From positions 482,914 to 546,913 of the forward strand of contig WMKK01000002.1 of assembly GCA_012295225.1 (NCBI GenBank): 64,000 nucleotides of DNA, in the 5' to 3' direction. Positions 38,001-46,000 of this stretch are shown here, one piece after another. The stretch's first letter is position 1. Each line of letters begins with the position of its first letter. The position numbers and the translations under genes are program-made. The stretch is from Ostreococcus mediterraneus (taxonomy: Eukaryota > Chlorophyta > Mamiellophyceae > Mamiellales > Bathycoccaceae). Under the pieces are notes generated by a model that did not search any database, was not told the DNA's origin, and was given only the letters and a program-made list of their open reading frames with translations.

Positions 38001-40451
38001 AAGGCCGAAGAAGATGCGCCGTCGACATCAGACGCGCCGAGCTCGGAAACTGAAATGGGCTGGCGATCAAAGTTGAAGCGAAAGGGATCTAGTGGTGTGC
38101 GACGATCGAGCATCGCCGACACGTTGAAGTCATTTGACGATCGGCCTAGACCAGGGCCAGTAACGGAATCATACGACCCCGACGATGCCGATACGTTATC
38201 AAATTCGCACTCTACTCGCAGTCCACGAAACTCCAGCTTTAGGTCTCGTTCTGAGACGACAGGTGATCAGCGCGACATGTATCATACGCTCCTGCCGGTT
38301 GTTGAGCACACCGAAATGCCTGCGGTCATGGGTGTGGATTTCAGTTTGCCAAGAATAAAGGAGGATCCACATGCAGCGAAATCGAGAAAAGCGTTAGGCC
38401 TACCCGTTCGTGACATCGTCATTGATCAAACAAGAATAAAGTCGGCTGAAGTCAAGGTGGAGGGCGAGGAGGATTGGATGGCAGGTGGTGCAAGTACGAG
38501 TAACGATCCCGAGTGCATGAAGTACGCGTCGCTTGGTTGCATTGGTTCGACTAACACAATCAGGCGGTTGCTATTCATGGTGATCAAACATAATCGGTTT
38601 GAAATGCTCATGCTCGCGCTCATTGTGTTATCCTGTGTTCAACTAGCACTCGATGCTCCGACGGTTGAACCGACGAGTGACCTCGCCAAAGTTTTGAAAG
38701 CGGCAGACGCGTCTTTCACATTGATCTTTTTGTGCGAGTTTATTTTCAAAACGATTGCGTTTGGTTTTGCTATGCACCCTGGCGCGTATTTGCGATCATT
38801 CGGGAATTGCTTTGACTTTTTCATTGTAGTCGTTTCCTTGGCTGTGGAAACCATGAATGCGAGCTCGCTCCGGTTCATGAGAAGCTTCAGATTATTCCGC
38901 GCTTTGCGTCCTCTGAGACTGCTGAATCGCGTGAAGAGTATGCAAATTGTTGTCGAGACATTGGTTCACGTCATGCCGGATCTCGGAGGTATTTTGTTGC
39001 TAGGCTTCTTTCAATTCTTGGTTTTCGCCATTTTAGGAACACAATTCTTCAGCGGCAAGTATGACTACTGTAACGATCCTGTCGTCTCTGGAAAAGCAAC
39101 GTGCGTTGGGACGTTCATCAACTCGAAAGGCGTGCATTTAAGCCGTGAATGGCTACATCCGCCCCTGAATTTCGATAATACTCTCAACGCATTGTTAACG
39201 TTGTTTGTCATTGTCACCCGCGATGGTTGGCTTGAAATGGCGTTTCAAGGCATGGATGCGAGCGGGCTGGACTTACAACCCCAACAGAACAAGAATGGAT
39301 GGAGCGCGATTTACTTTTTGTTGTTCATGATTACGCTCTCTTTTGTTTGGCTCGCCATGATTGTCGCCATCGTATGCGAGCATTACCGAAAGGCTTCAGA
39401 GTTGTCCACCGCAAACATGGCGCTCACCGACGAGCAAAAGGAATGGTCGGAAGTTTTGCGCATGAAACGCCACTCCGCAAAGCTCGCTCATCTTGATGAC
39501 AATGAAGGTGGAGCTCCACGATTTTTTGTTCGAAAAGGCGCGTATAGTTTCGTCACAGATCCGCGATTCGAGTCTTTCATTATCGGTTGTATCGTGGCTA
39601 ACACAGTAACGATGGCGTCGTTTCATCACGGTCAGCCTTCAGCGTACGGTGACATTCAACGCGCTGGAAATGCAATGTTTTCGTGGATCTTCTTGTTTGA
39701 ACTCGGCTTAAAACTTCTTGCACTCTTTCCAGCGCGATATTTTGCAGAGCCATGGAACGTGTTCGATTTCGTTGTCGTCATGTCGAGTATTCCAGATCTC
39801 GTGGGCGTGGATTTCGTCGGCACGGCTATTCTTCGTGTCATGCGTCTTGGTCGCGTTCTTCGTCTATTCAGACAAGCCAAGGGCTTAAGAGCGGTATTTA
39901 CCACATGCGTGAAATCCATCGAAAGCGTGTTTCATGTCATATTCTTGATATTTATGCTCATGTTTGTCTACGCCGTGTTGGGCATGAGTTTATTTGAGGA
40001 TTACGAAACCAAGACGCTCACAGGTAGACAAGAAAACTTTAGAGATTTTGGGGCATCTCTCGCCGTACTGCTACGTGTTATCACAAGAGATAACTGGAAG
40101 CGCACAATGTTTGATACAATGGAGTGTGATTACGACATTGACGGCGTCGCTGCGAATTGCAATCGAGTTATCATCCCGGCGTTGTTCTTCATGTCGTTCA
40201 TCTTGATGGGCTCGTATGTTCTCGTGAGCCTCATCATTGCTGCGATCCTGGACAAGTTCACCGAAGCTGCAGTCGAAGAAGGGCTGTTGTCAACTGCAAA
40301 CATATTTACCACGGTCAAACGAAAACTTCTACTCGATACGTTTTCGAACAAGCTCAAGATTAAATTGGCACAACACAAAGCGCTCAGCAGAGGACGCGAC
40401 GGGCAAAACGCGATCGGTCGCAAAAGAGGTAAACGCGGCGAGCGCAAATAG
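35028..40451 (+). CDS. Four-domain voltage-gated cation channel (Cav/Nav-like alpha subunit)
   Basis: A single 1807-residue exon with four repeats of six membrane segments. Each S4 shows Arg every third residue: GIRAIRPLRSIAG; ARAFRLLRVLRVSRLVSR; FMRSFRLFRALRPLRLLNR; VMRLGRVLRLFRQAKGLR. Pore motifs T-x-X-x-W are TLRGW (Arg305), TGSNW (Ser599), TRDGW (Asp1399) and TRDNW (Asp1688), so the filter is R/S/D/D rather than the Cav EEEE or Nav DEKA. The II-III cytoplasmic loop is very long (~660-1170), charged and Ser-rich. The start is the ATG at 35028. One ambiguous base at 37517 gives one undefined residue. Ion selectivity cannot be told from sequence; Ca2+ or Na+ signalling at the plasma membrane is likely. 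Confidence 0.93.
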   Translation: MSYAMSLDARAERRDRLAAAVREAEYAKAQRGNFFVRNYALLSKWWFEANLNNVSLYIFSPSGGVRRNAKRLCEWIWFERIILGTIIANCATLALYKPLEGRDSSWNKGLESAEFAFTAIFTIEFFVNVVAKNFLFGPPESDVYLRGGWRILDFAVVVGGWISLIMLAAGQSGSGVTAVRGIRAIRPLRSIAGFPALRIFVSTTLSSLSMVFDVIIFLVVVVAIFGILGVQRFAGKLSNRCVSASTMDLVIDEADWPCSNSTLGRSCSSGQVCIATGIAGMESGFSTFNNIFGATFIIYRVFTLRGWTDLMYQIIDATGASVAAYIYFVLLIAIGAVFAQSFMLAVVTAKYKQAAVLDEQRALDDVKKDPQLAPIVKAQSLKRQATVRVTYGRRFKALFDKPIAYMHTTAWYQSPLKKLIKSKPFEWSITAAILINTLILAVQYRGMHGQIEIALMNLNIALLSVFVLELLLKVLALGILGYGSDRYNVFDAIIVSAGLIELSFQNSSLAVARAFRLLRVLRVSRLVSRSKSMRRLLDACMDGFGAILSFTGVLIIFVFVFTVLGMQLFGGTAEFYDVRPNFNTFGDSFMSVFEILTGSNWYKLMLIAMSGPSGAGAALFFITWSFLGSFILLNLVIGMLVDTFARSKQAKERELKLLAEEAKHKQEEEANAARLQEMQALTKSSIDSIDDDMPPVLTADVPVELADAPTSKLKLMRAEDVQRHPDAKKILERIKIRRQRKFAREVDLIQSWLEDAGLDAGSDSDSGVEDDHKGADDRLTRAREAMLTADEIDDGMPEGSMTALMSQKVKAKVTSFVQMGVPIPSDDRQXRSSYRRWKIDTAAERGGEDSDEETRHIVDADVSNTDDLLGSRADTVNHLREQALNNLRQDILNQDRRMVNTEALSWASTHSHARPVMKSAAAQLRPKEQTAVLAQRSAEGQITGQLGKFKGQGVDIQGLSVIAEANKLSNDMKLAQMETRKKERIIGFGAVKAEEDAPSTSDAPSSETEMGWRSKLKRKGSSGVRRSSIADTLKSFDDRPRPGPVTESYDPDDADTLSNSHSTRSPRNSSFRSRSETTGDQRDMYHTLLPVVEHTEMPAVMGVDFSLPRIKEDPHAAKSRKALGLPVRDIVIDQTRIKSAEVKVEGEEDWMAGGASTSNDPECMKYASLGCIGSTNTIRRLLFMVIKHNRFEMLMLALIVLSCVQLALDAPTVEPTSDLAKVLKAADASFTLIFLCEFIFKTIAFGFAMHPGAYLRSFGNCFDFFIVVVSLAVETMNASSLRFMRSFRLFRALRPLRLLNRVKSMQIVVETLVHVMPDLGGILLLGFFQFLVFAILGTQFFSGKYDYCNDPVVSGKATCVGTFINSKGVHLSREWLHPPLNFDNTLNALLTLFVIVTRDGWLEMAFQGMDASGLDLQPQQNKNGWSAIYFLLFMITLSFVWLAMIVAIVCEHYRKASELSTANMALTDEQKEWSEVLRMKRHSAKLAHLDDNEGGAPRFFVRKGAYSFVTDPRFESFIIGCIVANTVTMASFHHGQPSAYGDIQRAGNAMFSWIFLFELGLKLLALFPARYFAEPWNVFDFVVVMSSIPDLVGVDFVGTAILRVMRLGRVLRLFRQAKGLRAVFTTCVKSIESVFHVIFLIFMLMFVYAVLGMSLFEDYETKTLTGRQENFRDFGASLAVLLRVITRDNWKRTMFDTMECDYDIDGVAANCNRVIIPALFFMSFILMGSYVLVSLIIAAILDKFTEAAVEEGLLSTANIFTTVKRKLLLDTFSNKLKIKLAQHKALSRGRDGQNAIGRKRGKRGERK

Positions 40452-40669
40452 AAATTAGAATTTTAGAGAAAAGTAATCTTGTGTAATTTCAAGTTGTTGC
40501 GGCGAAGATGACGACTTTGATGGTGTAAATGTGTACAGCTCCATTCTTGTCTTGTGGCTAAAAGTGATAGATACATACAGGAAGTGCAAGTGCTTGTGCT
40601 TTCCTTTCCCTTCTCGTTGGTAATTCGAGAGCGAGAAAGAAAGAAAGATTTCTAATGCGAAATGGTGAA
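40452..40669. other. Convergent spacer between channel and Dof genes
   Basis: 218 bp, AT-richer than the genes, with GAGAAAGAAAGAAAG near 40632. It probably holds both 3' ends. No gene seen. Confidence 0.5.
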
Positions 40670-42019
40670 TTATTGCACAGCGCTTGCTGACTTATTGACT
40701 TCATCGGCAACATGCGGTTCCGTTGGCTGTTGTTTCGTAGGCTCAGGCTCGGTCGTAACCGTCGCCGTAGTCGTGCCGCCGTAGCCGGAAGACATGCCGC
40801 CGAATTGTTGCAAGTGCATGAATTGCGCGAGCTGTTGATTCATCATGTGCTGCTGCATGGCTTGGAAAGCTGCAGGATTTGAATGAAAACCTTTAGAGTC
40901 ATGCGGCATGAATTGTGCCCATGGATTTTGAAACATTGAAGAATATTGCGGCACGTGAGCGCCGCGAGAAGCGTGGGAATACGCCGCCGCCGCCGCCGCC
41001 GCTGGATGCAGAGGCGTCGGGTGCGACAAACCGTCGCTTTTTAATGCCGCCTCTGAGATTGGCGTTGACGTGGGAAACGTCATCTGATGCGCACTGTTCA
41101 AACCCAGGTTCGAGCTAGGCATGCCAAATGGAAACGCCGGAGACTTATTCCAGAACTGCATGCCCCAACCCGTGGCTGCAGACATAATCGCGGCCGACGC
41201 CGCGGCTGCAGCCGCGGCTTGCGCTTGTCCGGCTTGTCCCGAAGACATCATGCGAGAGTATGCTGCAGGGTCCACGGCCCAGGTGCCATCAGAATACCTC
41301 CCTGTCGCCGTGTTACCCACGAACGTTTTCGCGTTTGAGCCGTCACAGCCGGGTTGCGAGCCTTCGGCGCTCCCTTGGTCTTCAGGCGACGCGCCTCGCG
41401 CGGCGGTGTTCGACGCGTCGTTGGAACCGTTTTGCCACTTGTGCCCATACGATCCTGGGCCTTGCTCAGCCTCGGTGGCCGAGCCGTCAGAACTACCATC
41501 GCGCTTAATTCGAGCGCGGGTTGGCGCCTTGGATCGACGCACGCCCGCGTCGCCTCCGCGCGCCACCTCTGTCGTCGTCGTCGTCGTCGCCTCTGTCGTC
41601 TTCGCCGCCGCCGCGCGCGAACGCTTCACGCCAGCCTTTTTCACCGTCGAAGGCATGTGCGACCCATCACCAGTTGCCATATCCGCCACCACCGCAGTCG
41701 TCGCATCCTTCACCGCCACGGCACTCTTCGCCTTTCTTCGCCCGGCGCCCACGCGCACGTTCCGAAGCGTTCCTCCCTCCGTCCAATATCTACAACACCC
41801 CTTACAATAAAACCTCGGTTGTTTCACGTTATAGTTGTTATAGTAACAGAACTTCGTATCATCACTTTTACATCTCGGACACGCGGTGAGATAATCCGGC
41901 TTGGGCAGCGCCGGCCTCGCCCCCGCGTCCGCGTCCTCGGCGCCCTTTTTCGTCGACGCCTTCCCCCCTCCGCGCGCGTTCGTCGTCTGCATCGTCACCC
42001 CCTGCGTCGCATTCCCCAT
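40670..42019 (-). CDS. Dof-type zinc-finger transcription factor (CDF-like)
   Basis: Plant-specific DNA-binding protein that recognises AAAG elements. The Dof domain is complete: [20 protein letters not shown], then [20 protein letters not shown] and [10 protein letters not shown]. It has the C-x2-C-x21-C-x2-C finger, and the CYYNNYN core is most like the CDF group that acts in light/clock output. The rest is low-complexity, Ala/Gln/Met-rich, with a His/Met/Gln-rich C-terminal part suggestive of an activation or interaction region. The open frame continues upstream to 42235 without any ATG. I start at the first in-frame ATG (42019, 449 residues), but a 5' exon joining near 42193 (CAG acceptor before GATGCG) is possible. 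Confidence 0.85.
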   Translation of the reverse strand: MGNATQGVTMQTTNARGGGKASTKKGAEDADAGARPALPKPDYLTACPRCKSDDTKFCYYNNYNVKQPRFYCKGCCRYWTEGGTLRNVRVGAGRRKAKSAVAVKDATTAVVADMATGDGSHMPSTVKKAGVKRSRAAAAKTTEATTTTTTEVARGGDAGVRRSKAPTRARIKRDGSSDGSATEAEQGPGSYGHKWQNGSNDASNTAARGASPEDQGSAEGSQPGCDGSNAKTFVGNTATGRYSDGTWAVDPAAYSRMMSSGQAGQAQAAAAAAASAAIMSAATGWGMQFWNKSPAFPFGMPSSNLGLNSAHQMTFPTSTPISEAALKSDGLSHPTPLHPAAAAAAAYSHASRGAHVPQYSSMFQNPWAQFMPHDSKGFHSNPAAFQAMQQHMMNQQLAQFMHLQQFGGMSSGYGGTTTATVTTEPEPTKQQPTEPHVADEVNKSASAVQ

Positions 42020-43009
42020 CCCAGGCGCCGTCGCATTCGCAAAATCATCATTCGTCCCCGCATCGCCGTGCGACGTCACCCGCGCCCCCGCCCCCGTCGC
42101 CTTACTCCGCGCCCCCGCGCGCGGCTTATCTGAACCCGCATCCGCGCGCGACGCCCCGAGCTCGCTTTCCGGTATCGCCGCGAATATCGCATCCTGCGTC
42201 GAACGCACGCATCGCGCCGCGCGTGCACGCGTTAGTCACCGCACGCACGTCGCGCATCACACCCAACTCTCGCGCGTCGCATCGCGCGTCGCATCGCGCG
42301 TCGCATCGCACTAATCCACAATCGCGCGCGCGCGCGCGCCGCGCATCGCGATGCCCGCGACGATCGTTGACGCACCAATCCCGCGTGTGCGCCCGCACCG
42401 CCCACACCGCCGACGCGCGTGCGCGGTGCGGACGTTTTCATTCGTCCCATCGCGTGCGTGCGTGCGCGTCGCGCACTGTCGCATCGCGCGCGCGCGACGC
42501 CTGTCGTCGTCGTCGTGCGGTGCCGATGCGTCGTCGTCGTCCTCGGCGTCGTCGCGATGGATGACGACGAAGCACGCGCGCGATGTATCACGAAACACCC
42601 AAAACCAATACTCAACGTACTTGATGTGCTATGGACGAGTCATGCGTGTCTCACGCGTCACCCACGCCCGCGTGGCCGTTGACGCGCGTGATGGAGTAGC
42701 ATCGGTGCGTACTGTGGATGTTCGGACGCGTGACGTCATCCGAGGCTCGTCCTTGGTTTCACTCGTATGGGTATATATTCTGTAGAGTATGTGTAAAATA
42801 TCTCGCACCTTATCCACCGCCGGCGTGGGCTTTTTCGCGGTGGCGAGGCGTCGGGGCGCACGGGGGCGAGCGCGTCGACGGTCGGTCGAGTGGTCGGGCG
42901 GGTGGTCGTGTGCGCGGACGACGCTGGAGGCGATGGGCGGCGACCGAGGGTGGAGCGCGCGATTGAACGATGCGGGGGGTTACAGCGACGCTAGGACGAG
43001 ACGCGCGCG
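42020..43009. other. Region between Dof and NUP188 genes
   Basis: The first part (42020-42235) is open in the Dof frame and may be coding through a missing 5' exon. The rest contains three 12-bp tandem repeats (42271-42306), a CG run (42322-42340) and AT-rich TATATATT at about 42770-42778. Several short ORFs here are Arg/Ala/Thr-rich shadows of the CG-rich composition. No RNA gene seen. Confidence 0.45.
42271..42306. repeat. Three perfect 12-bp tandem repeats
   Basis: The unit CGCGCGTCGCAT occurs three times head-to-tail, upstream of the Dof gene. Confidence 0.9.
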
Positions 43010-46000
43010 CTAGGACGCGTGCGCTTCGAGCGTTTCGACGACGCTCGAGGCGCGCTTCAAGCCTTGGAGAGCGGCGATGAGACGGTGTTCTTCGTCGTTT
43101 GCGGGTGTATGCGAGGGAGTGACGTTTAAGTCATCGCATAATATGGCGTCGCATTGATCGCGTATGCTTGCGGTGACGTCGAAGCCGAGGGCGGCGTCGC
43201 GGACGGCGCGAGGAAACGCGGCGAGGAATTCGGCGCATCGACGCGCCACGGCGTACAATGCGATGGCGACGGCTTCGCTGTGGGCGTTGCCCGTGCGGCG
43301 GGATGACGCATCAGCGATTGGACTACCAGTTGGGGCGGTGCCGATGAGTGGTGACGACACGTCGCGCACGGAATCGCCTCGGGCGGTGGCTTGGAACCAC
43401 GCTTGATGGGCGTTTGTCTTCGCCGGCGCCGACGCGAGTCGAATGTCCACGACTGATTTACGCGGGCACGACACGCCCGACACGACTTGCGGAGCCGCAA
43501 ACCAACGTAAGAACGCCACGCACGCTTTTCGACACCGAAGTTGGCCTTCGGGTGACGTCACTTGCCACGAGCCACCAAACGCGGCGGCGAGAGACTGAAA
43601 AAATAACGCCGTGACTTCAGCTTCGCGAAGCGTTGCCGTCGTAATCTCGTGCGGCGCGAGCGCAGCGAGCATACGAGTCTCGAGAGCGGTGTAAAAACGA
43701 ATCAAATCACCGCTCACTTCGATGTGAGATGCCAGCGGAGATGCGGCAAGCATGGCGGCGACGTGTAAAGCGGCGCAATACATGTCGTGGGACGTCGCGT
43801 TTGGCGTCTTTGATTTTGCCAACTCGACGCATAAAATGGCAAGTTGCCGAATAGTGTCCGATGCGAGTAATATTTGCGCGCCTTGTTCGCTTTGCGACAG
43901 ACTCAAGCACGTATTGAGCGCGGCAATGGTGGGTGAATCCGTGGCGTCGTCGCCCGTCGCCGGTCGAAGCGGAGGCAAGATTTTGTGCGCGCTCAGCACT
44001 TGTAACAACGCCGACGTCGGCAGCAAGTCGTGCGCGATGTCTTGGAGCAACATTAAAGCCACGCTTGACGTCGTTTTACCGTTGTGCATTCCGTCACTTG
44101 ACGCAGCACCGTAGCAGATGAGAGGAATGAGCGGGAGCGCGCACTGGCCGAGCTCGTAACTCGGTTGCACCGTCTTCGCTGATTGTTCACCGGCGCGCCA
44201 AGCACGAATAGCAAACAGCATCGCGGTAAACAGTGGATTCACCAGTGGCATGACGTCGCGAGTTGGCACCCCGCTCGTCGCTCGCGTCGCTAACGCATTG
44301 GTGACCGTGGCTATGACGCCCTGCACGGCGACAAACTCAATCTCCGCCGGCGTCCGTGGGGATACGCTTGACGCCGCAACGCTCCACATTTGTACCACGA
44401 CAGAGAACAACTCCGCGGTTTCAATCGCGAGTGGGCTCACATAATCTACCGAACTCGCCATGTCTGTTTGCAAGATTGCATTTAAACGCGCGTTGACGTC
44501 TGTGACAGCCTTGCGCCGCGCGTCGCGGGACCACCCATCCAATAACGATTTCGGCGTCTGTGTCTCGTTCGCGCTCGAGTGCGCCACGAGAGCGGATGTA
44601 GGAATGGTGCTATCAATAACACGCGCACCTTGATGCGTGTAGACACCCGCATGCATCTTCGGTAACGCACTCCCAGCTGCGGCGGATATAAACGTTCGAA
44701 GTGAATAAATTGCCGTCGCTTGGGCGTCCACGACAGATGATGTCAGACACGTCTCCGCGAGCTGACCGCTCATGACTCGCCCTAGAGCGGCGAGTTTACC
44801 TTCGGGCGCTCCCCATTGCTCATCGCGTTGGTCTTCGTCAATGCATCCAGTCGCTACACGAATCCAATCGGAGTCGTACAAGTAAGACTCGCCGTATTCA
44901 GCGACGCCGCAGACGCCCAACGGCGCCCGAGCCAAAAGCGCGCCCTCGATGTGCATGCTCCGCGCCGCGGCGAGTAACTTGTGCACCGGGTCGTTCGTCA
45001 TGACACTTCCAGAAACTTGAGCACTCGCTTCGCGCGCGACAGCTTCTAAAATTGCAATATTTGACGCACCACATTCGCGTAGCTCCTTTGCCGCGCAGTG
45101 CGTGAGAAGCGCGTCTTTTATTTGCCCGCACATTGACTCAAACGTCGCATCCGCTAGTAATGGCGAACGTTTCAAAGGCATTTGCTCGCGCTCGAGCTCA
45201 ACGATGCACTGCATAACGCAGCTTTGCGCAGCGTACTGCGTTTCACGGCGCTTTAATGAGCAGCTGTCGTGTGCGAGACACATGTCCATCCAGGACGCGA
45301 GCCGAGTCGTCGACCATTCGCGCATTTGAGCGTCAAACGAAGCATTCGCATTTTTAGGATTCTTCACCGAGATTTCTGCTTCAACGGCGAGAACAGAAAG
45401 GACCGCACTCATAGTGCTCAAGTCATGCGCCGTAGCGGTTGCATCTCCCGCTGAAGACGTGCCGATGCACGCGACGAGTCGCTTCCACAACTCAACATCC
45501 TTCTCCTTCAGCGGTTGCACTGTTCTGCTCAGTAAGGGCTGTCGTCGCCAAAGCGCGCTGAACACGCGCACGAGGGCCGCGAGGCATCGCGGCGACTTTG
45601 CTCGCAACTTGTTCGGATCTTCGAGGATTTTCCAAAGCAGGTGCACCGCACCTTCGAGCTTCGGTGGTGCCTTTTCTGATGTCGGCGTCGGCGGCGTCGG
45701 CGCGAGTGCCAGCGAGTTTGACGGTGCCGCACCGGGCGCGCCAGGCGTTGTGGGCGCGGGTAACGCACCCAACGGCGCAGGCGCCGGAAGTGCGGCTCCA
45801 CCGGGTGCAGGCGTGAGTGGCGCTGGAGCCGTTTCATAGTCTTCGTTCGAAAGCAACATGTGCACCCACTCTGGTTGATTCGCCACGCCGGCGCTCAAAA
45901 GATCCGCTGCATCAGACACCGCATCTGTCTCATCATCAGCGTGCTCGAACATTCTATGTATCGCCTTTAATATCTCAACACGATCATTGCTGTCGAGCGT

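Noticed and set aside
42271-42306. CRISPR-like spacing of short repeats
   Set aside because: The 12-bp units are directly adjacent without spacers; a simple tandem repeat in a eukaryotic promoter.
42209-43009. Several 60-140-codon ORFs upstream of the Dof gene
   Set aside because: Arg/Thr/Ala-rich translations of CG-rich repeats on both strands with no conserved segment.
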